From positions 1 through 22,746 of the forward strand of contig JBKEDH010000116.1 in NCBI GenBank assembly GCA_047975295.1: DNA of 22,746 bases, written 5' to 3'. Positions 7,788 through 15,105 of this stretch are shown piece after piece. The translations under genes were made by a program, and so were the position numbers. The stretch comes from JBKEDH01 sp047975295. Its GTDB lineage: Bacteria; Bacteroidota; Bacteroidia; Flavobacteriales; Flavobacteriaceae. Position 1 is the stretch's first letter; every line of letters begins with the position of its first letter. The notes beneath the pieces were generated by a model. That model did no database searches. It was given only the letters and a program-made list of their open reading frames with translations, and was not told the origin of the DNA.

Positions 7788-8347
7788 TGCGTATTATTTC
7801 CGGTGTACATAAAGGCAGAAAAATAACGGCACCCAAAACATTACCGGTTCGTCCTACAACCGATATGGCCAAGGAGTCCCTATTTAATATTTTGGGCAAC
7901 CATTTTTATTTTAATCAAATTTCGGTATTGGATTTATTTTCGGGAACCGGAAATATCGCTTACGAATTTGTTTCAAGGGGAACCACCGAAATAACCTGTG
8001 TGGACCAGCATTATGGGTGTATTAAATTTATAAGCCAAACGGCAAAACAATTTGATATGCCCATAAAAACTATAAAAAGTGATGTGTTTAAGCTTTTGGG
8101 GAAATACAGAGTACAGACCGATATTATTTTTGCCGATCCGCCCTATCATTTTCCGGAAAACGATTTTTACAAAATTCCTAAATTGGTCTTTGGTAACCAA
8201 TTGTTAAACAAGAATGGGCTTTTGGTTATCGAACACTCCAAACACACTAAGCTGGAAAACTGCGAATATTTTAGCTATTCGAAAACATATGGAGGCAGTA
8301 CATTTAGCTTTTTTGAAAAACAGGAACCTTCGATATTAAATACCTAA
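7787..8347 (+). CDS. rsmD: 16S rRNA (guanine966-N2)-methyltransferase
   Basis: A 186-residue RsmD, which methylates N2 of G966 in 16S rRNA using S-adenosylmethionine. The N-terminus MRIISGVHKGRKI and VRPTTDMAKESLFNIL are hallmark RsmD sequences. The SAM-binding motif I is VLDLFSGTGNIAYE at 47-60, and the catalytic motif IV is DPPY at 117-120. The length is normal. The ATG overlaps the preceding stop by one base (TAATG). The bidirectional hairpin at 8416-8447 can terminate this transcript. Confidence 0.95.
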   Translation: MRIISGVHKGRKITAPKTLPVRPTTDMAKESLFNILGNHFYFNQISVLDLFSGTGNIAYEFVSRGTTEITCVDQHYGCIKFISQTAKQFDMPIKTIKSDVFKLLGKYRVQTDIIFADPPYHFPENDFYKIPKLVFGNQLLNKNGLLVIEHSKHTKLENCEYFSYSKTYGGSTFSFFEKQEPSILNT

Positions 8348-8415
8348 ATAGACAGGTATCTCCACTTTTAACGCCAACAAAAAAAAGTTTTCACTTTTAT
8401 CTAAAATGAGTTCAA

Positions 8416-8447
8416 TAAAAAAGTGCGGCACAACCACCGCACTTTAA
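8416..8447 (-). terminator. Rho-independent terminator shared by rnpB and rsmD
   Basis: AAAGTGCGG (8420-8428) and CCGCACTTT (8437-8445) form a perfect nine-base-pair stem with an eight-base loop. On the minus strand the 3' arm runs into six T residues, placing it just past the 3' end of rnpB. On the plus strand a shorter T tract follows, so it may also end the rsmD operon. Confidence 0.8.
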
Positions 8448-8456
8448 AATATTATT

Positions 8457-8767
8457 AAGTAAGTCTATAAGCCGAATTCTGTACTTTGTTAACCAAAGCC
8501 CTTATCATTTATCTCCAAACATTGTTACCAATGTTCTTTAGCTGCCTACCCTCCGGCACTGAACGTGCAGCCCTTAAAGCCGGTTTACATGGCATTGCAC
8601 CACATAGAGTTTACCTGATTTCACTACAGCATTACCTGTACATCCTTTCTGTTGCACTAGTCCTAACCTCACGGTTGGTGGCCGTTAACCACTATGTTGC
8701 ACTATGGTGTTCGGACTTTCCTCTATTCTATAAAAAATCAGAATAGCGATAAGGCGACCTACTTGCT
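8457..8767 (-). ncRNA. rnpB: RNase P RNA (M1 RNA homologue, bacterial type A)
   Basis: The catalytic RNA of RNase P, which removes 5' leaders from pre-tRNA. On the minus strand it contains GAGGAAAGTCCGAACACC near the 5' end, the universal CR-I/P4 segment. It also contains ACAGAATTCGGCTTATAG near the 3' end, the matching P4 and 3' tail. The 5' AAGTAGGTC (8756-8764) pairs with the 3' GACTTACTT (8457-8465) as helix P1, with one G-T wobble, which sets the ends to within a few bases. The length of about 310 bases is somewhat short for type A. An open frame on the opposite strand here is not a gene. A -7 box lies directly upstream and a terminator directly downstream. Confidence 0.95.
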
Positions 8768-8768
8768 G

Positions 8769-8776
8769 CAAAAATA
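8769..8776 (-). promoter_or_regulatory. Predicted -7 element for rnpB
   Basis: Minus-strand TATTTTTG fits TAnnTTTG. It ends about five bases before the predicted mature 5' end (near 8764), so RNase P RNA would be transcribed with almost no leader. Confidence 0.6.
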
Positions 8777-8957
8777 CAATTTTACAGGAAACAATTATTA
8801 TTTTTTACTTTTATGGACTTTATCCATGCAATATCCATCACTTTAAACAAATTTACCAACATTGTTAATAACTATTGTTAAATTTGGGGCTTAAAATTCA
8901 AAAATAAAAATTGAATTTTTAAATTTGTTTTCATTACAATAAACATTTAGCAAGATT
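8777..8957. other. Intergenic region between rnpB and dnaX
   Basis: About 180 bases of very AT-rich DNA. It contains a perfect nine-base inverted repeat, AAAATTCAA (8893-8901) and TTGAATTTT (8911-8919). This sits directly upstream of the predicted dnaX -7 box, TAAATTTG (8920-8927). A direct repeat ATTGTTAA occurs twice around 8860-8881. The inverted repeat could be an operator for dnaX, but that is an inference. Confidence 0.45.
8920..8927 (+). promoter_or_regulatory. Predicted -7 element for dnaX
   Basis: TAAATTTG fits TAnnTTTG about 30 bases upstream of the TTG start codon. No clear -33 TTTG is present at 19-base spacing. Confidence 0.45.
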
Positions 8958-10670
8958 TTGGAACATTTTGTAGTATCGGCACGGAAATATAGACCGCAAA
9001 CCTTTAAAGATGTGGTTGGCCAACAGGCCATTACCAATACTTTGCTAAATGCTATTGAAAACAACCATTTAGCACAGGCACTATTGTTTACAGGGCCACG
9101 GGGCGTTGGCAAGACAACCTGTGCCCGCATATTGGCCAAAATGATTAATAGCGATGGCACCGAAAAAGAAGATGAAGATTTTTCTTTTAATATTTTCGAG
9201 CTCGATGCCGCTTCGAATAATTCAGTCGATGATATTAGAAACCTAACCGACCAGGTACGTATCCCGCCACAGGTAGGCAAATACAAGGTATATATTATCG
9301 ACGAGGTACACATGTTGTCGCAAGCGGCCTTTAATGCCTTTTTAAAAACTTTGGAAGAACCCCCCAAACACTGTGTCTTTATTTTAGCAACCACCGAAAA
9401 ACACAAAATAATACCTACTATTTTATCTCGTTGTCAAATTTTTGATTTTAAACGAATTACAGTAAAAGATGTTAAGAAATACTTAAAGTATATTGCCGAA
9501 GAACAAGATGTTAGTGCCGATGACGATGCTCTCCATATTATCGCCCAAAAAGCAGACGGTGCCATGCGGGATGCACTATCTATTTTTGATCGGGTGGTAA
9601 GCTTTTCAGGAAAAAAACTGACCAGACAGGCTGTAACCGAAAACTTGAACGTTCTTGATTACGAAACCTTTTTTACCAGTACCGATTTAATACTGGAGAA
9701 TAAAATTCCGGATTTACTGCTCCAATTTAATTCCATTTTATCAAAAGGTTTCGATGGGCATCATTATATTGCTGGTCTTGCCTCCCATTTTCGGGATTTG
9801 TTAGTGAGCAAAACCCAAGAAACCATCGATTTACTGGAAGTTGGAGAAGAAACCAAAGAAAAATACCTTATTCAGTCCAAAAAGGCTTCGCAGGCATTTT
9901 TATTGCAGGCCATAGATCTCGCCAATACATGCGACCTAAAGTACAAAAACAGTAAAAACCAACGCCTGTTGGTCGAATTATGCCTTATGCAGCTTGCCTC
10001 TATCACTTTTGATGGAGAAAAAAAAAATAGCAAACATTACATAATCCCTGCTTCTTATTTTAAAAACAAAGGTATTACCCCTATAAAAATTAATAAAATC
10101 CCTGAGCAACAAGTCGGGACATTGCCTAATGTAACTGCTCAGGCAAAAATCCAAAAACCCGAACAATCACAGCCTTTCGTACCTAAAAAAACAGAATTAA
10201 AACAAGATAAACAGCGCGTTTCCGGACTTTCACTAAGCAGTATTAAAGCCAAAAAGGAGCATGAAATAAAACAAATGGATGTGGTAGTCGAAGAGGAAAA
10301 CCTACCAAAAGAACCATTTACCGAAGAAGAACTTAGGAAAGTTTGGTACGATTATGTAGGTGTAATACGCCGAAAGGGCCAACATAACTTAGCATCCATA
10401 TTGTCGATAGACAAACCCAAGGTTAAGGATGCTATTGTTTATTTGGAATTTCCAAATGAGACGAACAAGGTGGAACTGGAACGCAATCAGTTCGATTTAT
10501 TGGGGTATATACGCAAAGCTTTAAACAATTTCGATATAAGCCTATCTATTGATGTAAATGAAGAAATTGAACGTAAATATGCCTATACACCCATTGAAAA
10601 ATACACTAAGTTAAAAGAGAAAAACCCCAATATCGATATATTACGAAAAACATTCGATTTGGATGTTTAA
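8958..10670 (+). CDS. dnaX: DNA polymerase III subunit gamma/tau (clamp loader)
   Basis: A 570-residue clamp-loader ATPase that loads the sliding clamp and, in its long form, couples polymerases and helicase. Domain I starts SARKYRPQTFKDVVGQ. It carries Walker A GPRGVGKTT (46-54), Walker B IIDEVHML (113-120) and the arginine-finger motif LSRCQIF near 156-162. Domain III ends near residue 352 (LLVELCLMQLASI). A charged, Lys/Glu-rich linker and a C-terminal domain with KVWYDYVGVIRRKGQHNLA follow. The start is a TTG at 8958, because MEHFVVSARKYRPQTF is the family N-terminus and no ATG is available. The usual four zinc-binding cysteines are absent: residues 60-80 are an acidic loop instead. A run of ten A at 10018-10027 is a likely slippage site giving a short gamma form. 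It is first in an operon with a lipoprotein and miaE. Confidence 0.95.
   Translation: MEHFVVSARKYRPQTFKDVVGQQAITNTLLNAIENNHLAQALLFTGPRGVGKTTCARILAKMINSDGTEKEDEDFSFNIFELDAASNNSVDDIRNLTDQVRIPPQVGKYKVYIIDEVHMLSQAAFNAFLKTLEEPPKHCVFILATTEKHKIIPTILSRCQIFDFKRITVKDVKKYLKYIAEEQDVSADDDALHIIAQKADGAMRDALSIFDRVVSFSGKKLTRQAVTENLNVLDYETFFTSTDLILENKIPDLLLQFNSILSKGFDGHHYIAGLASHFRDLLVSKTQETIDLLEVGEETKEKYLIQSKKASQAFLLQAIDLANTCDLKYKNSKNQRLLVELCLMQLASITFDGEKKNSKHYIIPASYFKNKGITPIKINKIPEQQVGTLPNVTAQAKIQKPEQSQPFVPKKTELKQDKQRVSGLSLSSIKAKKEHEIKQMDVVVEEENLPKEPFTEEELRKVWYDYVGVIRRKGQHNLASILSIDKPKVKDAIVYLEFPNETNKVELERNQFDLLGYIRKALNNFDISLSIDVNEEIERKYAYTPIEKYTKLKEKNPNIDILRKTFDLDV
10018..10030 (+). promoter_or_regulatory. 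Predicted dnaX slippage/frameshift site giving a gamma-like product
   Basis: Ten consecutive A residues (10018-10027) are read in frame as GAA AAA AAA AAT. After a -1 slip, or with one extra A in the mRNA, the next codons are AAA and TAG (10028-10030), so translation ends at about residue 357. Losing one A instead gives a stop a few codons later (TAA after ATA GCA AAC ATT ACA). No strong downstream hairpin or upstream Shine-Dalgarno-like stimulator is visible. That favours polymerase slippage, as in Thermus dnaX, over the E. coli mechanism. Confidence 0.55.
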
Positions 10671-10694
10671 CCTCCAAACAACTTTATATTTACT

Positions 10695-11249
10695 ATGTAT
10701 AAATTTATTTTTTTATTATGTATTAGCATAAGTTTTATAAGCTGCGATGGCAGGGCACGAAAATACAAGGACAATCGTGAAATTTTAAAAGGAAACAATT
10801 TATTAAGGTCTTTTTCCGAAGAAATAACATTCACACCAAAATCTTATACAGAAATCAACACAGACACTATTTTAAGCTCTGGTTTTAGGGTTAAGATAAA
10901 ATATTATTCGCTTGAGCATGATTACATTGTTAAATCTGTAAAATTGAAAACAAATAGTATTACCAAACACTATTATAAGAATTTCGAAGCCAAACTTGAT
11001 ATTTTAAAAGACAATACATTGGTTGTTTCCCAAAACATCACAAAGCATCATTTTTTACAATTTGTTCCAAAAAATTTTAGAGACAAGGCCATTATGCAAA
11101 GTTTATGGATAAACGAAGAAAATACTACCCCAAACAGCATATACCTAAACACCTGTTTACTGGTACCGGAAACCGGTGTTTTTAAAGATTTTTCAATTAT
11201 CATACACCATAACGGACAAATAGAAATTAAAGAAAAAAATATATCGTAA
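10695..11249 (+). CDS. Small lipoprotein, possibly DUF4738-like
   Basis: A 184-residue predicted lipoprotein. A hydrophobic N-terminus, FIFLLCISISF, is followed by the lipobox ISC at about residue 17. The mature part has alternating hydrophobic strands (for example SGFRVKIKYYSL and FKDFSIIIHHNGQIEIK) with no catalytic motif, suggesting a small beta-rich domain on the periplasmic side of an envelope membrane. The size and strand pattern resemble DUF4738 lipoproteins of Bacteroidota, but I am not certain. It lies 24 bases after dnaX and 3 bases before miaE, so it is very likely co-transcribed with both. Its role next to a clamp loader and a tRNA hydroxylase is not evident. Confidence 0.75.
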   Translation: MYKFIFLLCISISFISCDGRARKYKDNREILKGNNLLRSFSEEITFTPKSYTEINTDTILSSGFRVKIKYYSLEHDYIVKSVKLKTNSITKHYYKNFEAKLDILKDNTLVVSQNITKHHFLQFVPKNFRDKAIMQSLWINEENTTPNSIYLNTCLLVPETGVFKDFSIIIHHNGQIEIKEKNIS

Positions 11250-11252
11250 ACC

Positions 11253-11834
11253 ATGTTAGGATTAAAATTGCCAACCGACCCACGTTGGGTAAATATAGTA
11301 GAAAAAAATATAGAAGAAATATTAACCGATCATGCTTTTTGCGAACAAAAGGCAACCAGCACAGCCATTTCGTTAATTGTAAGCTTTCCCGAATACACCG
11401 AATTGGTACAGGAAATGGTAGCTTTGGTAAAAGAAGAAATAAGCCACTTTAAGATGGTGCATGATAAAATTATAGCACGGGGCTGGGTTTTAGGCCGTGA
11501 CCGAAAGGACGACTATGTAATTGAACTTATGAAGTTTTTTCCGAAAGGTGGCAGTCGTACCGATCAATTGGTACACCGATTGTTATATGCCGCACTAATA
11601 GAGGCCAGAAGTTGTGAGCGCTTCAGGTTATTATCTGAAGAATTGACCGATAAAGAACTTGCTATGTTTTACCGAAATTTAATGGTTAGCGAAGCCAACC
11701 ATTACACCATGTTTCTAAAATTTGCCAGAACGTATGGCGATAAAAAAACAGTTGATGCTAAATGGCAAAAATTACTAGATTACGAAGCCGAAATAATGCA
11801 AAAACTAAGCAAAACCGAACGGGTACACGGTTAA
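11253..11834 (+). CDS. miaE: tRNA-(2-methylthio-N6-isopentenyladenosine37) hydroxylase
   Basis: A 193-residue ferritin-like diiron monooxygenase that hydroxylates the isopentenyl side chain of ms2i6A37 in tRNA, using molecular oxygen. Diiron ligands are visible as EEISH (Glu62 and His65), EARSCERF (Glu117) and SEANHYTMF (Glu147 and His150), with Glu31 (FCEQKA) the probable first ligand. The length and MLGLKLPTDPRWV start fit the family. It is the last gene of the dnaX operon. Its stop codon lies inside an 18-base perfect palindrome. Confidence 0.92.
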   Translation: MLGLKLPTDPRWVNIVEKNIEEILTDHAFCEQKATSTAISLIVSFPEYTELVQEMVALVKEEISHFKMVHDKIIARGWVLGRDRKDDYVIELMKFFPKGGSRTDQLVHRLLYAALIEARSCERFRLLSEELTDKELAMFYRNLMVSEANHYTMFLKFARTYGDKKTVDAKWQKLLDYEAEIMQKLSKTERVHG

Positions 11835-11848
11835 AAGATATCTTTTAA
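11831..11848. repeat. Perfect 18-base palindrome at the miaE stop
   Basis: TTAAAAGATATCTTTTAA reads the same on both strands and includes the miaE TAA stop. It could be a weak hairpin, a protein-binding dyad or chance in AT-rich DNA. No T tract follows, so a standard terminator is not supported. Confidence 0.5.
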
Positions 11849-11977
11849 ACATACTTAGCTTCTTACTTTAACATCCGTACATCTAAAAAAAACAACTAAT
11901 CATCTCATTTACAGTTTAATGTTTGCAATTCTATAAAATAATATCGTACTTGATGGTATTGATTATATGTGGAAAAA

Positions 11978-12961
11978 ATGAAATTATTGGTATTTAAAGT
12001 ACTTTTATACGCTGTTTTAATAGCCATTTCGTTAGAGGTTATTGTAAGATTTTTCCATCTATACGACGAGTACCCACATTTTATAATAAACGACAAAAAC
12101 GTAAAGACCTACGCTCCATCGCAAAATGGATATGCGGTAAAAGGCAATCGTCTTATGAATTTTGCCGAATATCATATTAACAATTCGGGCTTTAATTCTT
12201 ACAGGGAGTTTACCCCAACCAAAAACGGGACCGATGTAGCCATAATAGGCGATTCGTTTATTGAAGGTTTTCATCAAAATTATTATAACTCGATAGGAAG
12301 AAAAATTGAAAATAAATTAGGCAACAATATTCCGGTTTTCGAATATGGCCACTCCGGATACGATTTTGCCGATCAGCTCCATTTAATAAATGCTTACAAG
12401 GATAAATTCGAATTGATTGATTATATTTTTATCTACTTAAAATTCGAGAATGACCTTAAACGAAATTCCTACCAGCCAGACCAATATTGGATTGACTCCC
12501 AATACTTTTTAACCTCAAGAATAGAGCGAAAAGTAAAACTTTTTAATTACTTGGACAACATGGGGCTTACCGAGCCTTTTAAAGAGATTAAGCGTGATAT
12601 TGTTTCTGCTTTTGCTCCTACCTCTAATAAACAGACAGATAGCACAGAAGCTGTTGTTTTACAAAAAACCAACCATTCAACCTATTTAAAAAATTTTAAA
12701 ACACTTGTTAATACTTACGGCTTCAACAAGAACAAAACAGTTATTGTACTCGATTCCAGATACACCAGCACATCTTTTTTAAATTATTGCGATTCTGTTA
12801 ATTACAAGTATCTGGATTTTGGCATGGCTTTCGAAAAATCGAAAACTCCTACTACCTTAATTTACGATATGCACTGGAACAATCACGGCAGAAACATGGT
12901 GGCTAATGTTATTGCAAACTACATAAAACAGGAAGAGACTCTTAAAACTGAAAGTAAATAA
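11978..12961 (+). CDS. Membrane-anchored SGNH-hydrolase-like protein (AlgX/AlgJ or PatB-like role)
   Basis: A 327-residue protein with one N-terminal membrane helix (KLLVFKVLLYAVLIAISLEVI) and an extracytoplasmic SGNH/GDSL-like domain. The catalytic Ser is in IIGDSFIEG (about Ser93). A Gly/Asn block is in FEYGHSGYDFADQL, and the C-terminal Asp/His block is DMHWNNHG (Asp297, His299). The frame can start at a GTG three codons earlier (11969), but the ATG at 11978 is preferred. SGNH proteins of this type act as O-acetyltransferases or esterases on polysaccharides. They commonly work with an MBOAT transporter-acyltransferase, and one is encoded convergently next door with a 20-base overlap of the 3' ends. 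Confidence 0.8.
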   Translation: MKLLVFKVLLYAVLIAISLEVIVRFFHLYDEYPHFIINDKNVKTYAPSQNGYAVKGNRLMNFAEYHINNSGFNSYREFTPTKNGTDVAIIGDSFIEGFHQNYYNSIGRKIENKLGNNIPVFEYGHSGYDFADQLHLINAYKDKFELIDYIFIYLKFENDLKRNSYQPDQYWIDSQYFLTSRIERKVKLFNYLDNMGLTEPFKEIKRDIVSAFAPTSNKQTDSTEAVVLQKTNHSTYLKNFKTLVNTYGFNKNKTVIVLDSRYTSTSFLNYCDSVNYKYLDFGMAFEKSKTPTTLIYDMHWNNHGRNMVANVIANYIKQEETLKTESK

Positions 12962-14393
12962 ACGATCTATCTACACCATCGTCGTAAAACAACAGCATAA
13001 GCAATATTACCATAGTGTAGGCAATAAACCTAACCGCTCTTGATTTAAACTTAAAAGGAGAGCGTTCATCTTTTCGTATTCTGTATTCGTATAGAACAAA
13101 CAATGCAAGCAACACATAATAATCTAACATACGATAGCCCATTGGATGCATATAGGCCTGGTAACTAAAATCGGTAAACATCTTATCCAAAAAGCCAAAT
13201 GCCGAAGTTATCGATTCCGATCTAAAAAATATCCTCGAAAAAGTAACAATTCCAAAAGTTAACAGTACCTGCCCTATTTCAATTAAGGAAGGGAAAACGC
13301 TATTTTGCCCAATAACCGTTCCTTTATAGATTGTGTTCCGACCCATTAAAAAGACAGGGATAAAGACCAATGCATGAAAAGCACCCCAAAAAATAAAGGT
13401 CCAGTTTGCCCCATGCCAAAAACCACTCACTAAAAACACAATACAGATATTCCTTACCGATTTTAATTTACTAACCCGAGAGCCACCCAGTGGTATATAA
13501 ATATAATGCCTGAACCACGTGGACAAAGAAATGTGCCATCGCTGCCAATACTCGGCAACATTTCGTGAAAAATTTGGAAATTTAAAGTTCGACATCAACT
13601 CCACTCCAAACAATTTAGATGTACCGATGGCAATATCGGAATACCCACTAAAATCACCATAAACCTGAAAACTAAACAACGTAACACCAAGTATTAACGT
13701 GGAGGCCGGATAATTGACATAATTTAAAAAAATATCGTCCACGATTGGGGCTACAGCATCGGCTATTGCTACTTTTTTAAATAAACCCCACAATATCAAT
13801 TTTAAACCATCTACAATTTGTTTATAGTTAAATGTGCGTTTATTTAAAATCTGGGTAAGTAAATTGGAAGCTCTTTCGATAGGACCTGCTACCAGCTGCG
13901 GAAAAAAACCAACAAAGGCTGCAAAAGATAAAAAATCGGTAGTTGGTTTCAGGCGTTTATAGTAAATATCGAAAGAATACGACATGGTTTGGAAAGTATA
14001 GAACGAGATACCTACAGGCAAGATAACCTGCAATGTCCACTTGCTTCTTATCTCATAGCCAAAAACCGATACGAAATCTACCCACGAATCAACAAAAAAA
14101 TTATAGTATTTAAAAAAGCCCAGCAATCCAACATTAAACATTACGCTTACCCAAAGCCAAGATCTTCGTTTTGATTTATTATCGTTGGAATAAATTTTAA
14201 TCCCAACAAAATAATCAACAATGGTACTTAAAAGTATAAGAGACAAAAACCGCCAATCCCACATACCGTAAAATATGTAGCTGGAAATTAGAATGAGCAC
14301 ATTCTGTGCCCTCAAATGTTTTTTGAATACAATCCAATATAGAAAAAAAACAGTTGGCAGAAAAATAAAAAACTCTAAAGAATTAAATACCAT
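12942..14393 (-). CDS. MBOAT family O-acyltransferase (AlgI/DltB-like)
   Basis: A 483-residue polytopic membrane protein of the MBOAT superfamily, which moves acyl groups (usually acetyl from acetyl-CoA) across the inner membrane to extracytoplasmic polysaccharide. About ten to twelve hydrophobic segments are visible. Hallmark motifs are GLLGFFKYYNFF (89-100), QLVAGPIERA (166-175), EYWQRWHISLSTWFRHYIYIPLGGSR with His287, and SGFWHGANWTF with the catalytic His327. The overall order matches AlgI-type proteins. It is convergent with the SGNH-like gene and the two stops overlap. The acceptor glycan is unknown, because no glycan cluster is in the window. Confidence 0.93.
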   Translation of the reverse strand: MVFNSLEFFIFLPTVFFLYWIVFKKHLRAQNVLILISSYIFYGMWDWRFLSLILLSTIVDYFVGIKIYSNDNKSKRRSWLWVSVMFNVGLLGFFKYYNFFVDSWVDFVSVFGYEIRSKWTLQVILPVGISFYTFQTMSYSFDIYYKRLKPTTDFLSFAAFVGFFPQLVAGPIERASNLLTQILNKRTFNYKQIVDGLKLILWGLFKKVAIADAVAPIVDDIFLNYVNYPASTLILGVTLFSFQVYGDFSGYSDIAIGTSKLFGVELMSNFKFPNFSRNVAEYWQRWHISLSTWFRHYIYIPLGGSRVSKLKSVRNICIVFLVSGFWHGANWTFIFWGAFHALVFIPVFLMGRNTIYKGTVIGQNSVFPSLIEIGQVLLTFGIVTFSRIFFRSESITSAFGFLDKMFTDFSYQAYMHPMGYRMLDYYVLLALFVLYEYRIRKDERSPFKFKSRAVRFIAYTMVILLMLLFYDDGVDRSFIYFQF

Positions 14394-14500
14394 ACCTAAA
14401 TGTCACTTCTTTTATAATTTCGGTGAAATTTACAGGTATAATTATTAATTTAGAAAAAAAATCTTTTAAATACATATTAATACTGCTAAATACGGTTTCA

Positions 14501-14529
14501 TAAAAAAAGCCACCATAAATGGCAGCTTT
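14501..14529 (-). terminator. Rho-independent terminator of the lrp-type gene
   Basis: On the minus strand, AAGCTGCCAT and ATGGTGGCTT form a ten-pair stem with two G-T wobbles around a TT turn, followed by seven T. It lies about 25 bases past the Lrp/AsnC stop. It also lies just upstream of the MBOAT gene, insulating it. Confidence 0.7.
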
Positions 14530-14551
14530 TCAGGTATTTAAATGTAAGATT

Positions 14552-15031
14552 TTACATGTCGTTAAATATAGAATGCATTAAACGTTTTTTATCATTTATA
14601 CTTTCTTCAAGCGAAATCATGGTTTCCGTTCTGTACACACCTTCAATATCATCTAGCAAAAAGATAACTTCTTTAGCGTGTTCGGTACTCTTGGCTCGAA
14701 TTTTACAGAAAATATTAAACTTTCCTGTAGTAATATGGGCAACAGTAACATATGGTATTTCGTTAATACGCTCCAGAACAAACTTGGTTTGCGACGTATT
14801 GTTTAAAAACACACCTACATAAGCAATAAACGAATAGCCCAATTTCTTATAATCCAACATTAACGAAGACCCCCTTATAATACCTTGCTCCTCCATTTTT
14901 TTGACTCTAACATGAACTGTTCCTGCCGAGATTAATAATTTTTTTGCGATATCGGTAAATGGTATTCTGGTGTTATCGATTAACATATCCAGAATTTGAT
15001 GGTCTATTTCGTCTAATTTTATTTTCCCCAT
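14552..15031 (-). CDS. Lrp/AsnC family transcriptional regulator
   Basis: A 159-residue regulator with the standard two-part layout. Residues 5-60 form a winged helix-turn-helix (LDEIDHQILDMLIDNTRIPFTDIAKKL, then SAGTVHVRVKKMEEQGII). Residues about 67-145 form the RAM/AsnC effector-binding and oligomerisation domain (FIAYVGVFL, VTVAHITTGKFNIFCKIRA). The family senses amino acids or related small molecules and usually autoregulates. The ligand cannot be read from sequence. A -7 box, TATTTTTG, lies at 15057-15064. The M14 peptidase gene is upstream on the same strand, 74 bases away. Confidence 0.92.
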   Translation of the reverse strand: MGKIKLDEIDHQILDMLIDNTRIPFTDIAKKLLISAGTVHVRVKKMEEQGIIRGSSLMLDYKKLGYSFIAYVGVFLNNTSQTKFVLERINEIPYVTVAHITTGKFNIFCKIRAKSTEHAKEVIFLLDDIEGVYRTETMISLEESINDKKRLMHSIFNDM

Positions 15032-15056
15032 AATTAATCAATCTTTAAATATTTTT

Positions 15057-15064
15057 CAAAAATA
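15057..15064 (-). promoter_or_regulatory. Predicted -7 element for the Lrp/AsnC gene
   Basis: Minus-strand TATTTTTG fits TAnnTTTG, about 25 bases upstream of the ATG at 15031. It supports transcription independent of the M14 gene. Confidence 0.45.
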
Positions 15065-15105
15065 ATATATTTTTATTAATAAATACATGTCTTTTTACAG
15101 TTTAA

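Noticed and set aside
8486..8746. Plus-strand open frame of 86 codons
   Set aside because: It is antisense to rnpB, whose conserved P4, P1 and 3' tail explain the sequence.
8891..9406. Minus-strand frame of 171 codons overlapping dnaX
   Set aside because: It is a shadow of the conserved dnaX N-terminal domain, which has clear Walker motifs; the minus translation is low-complexity and Ser/Cys-rich.
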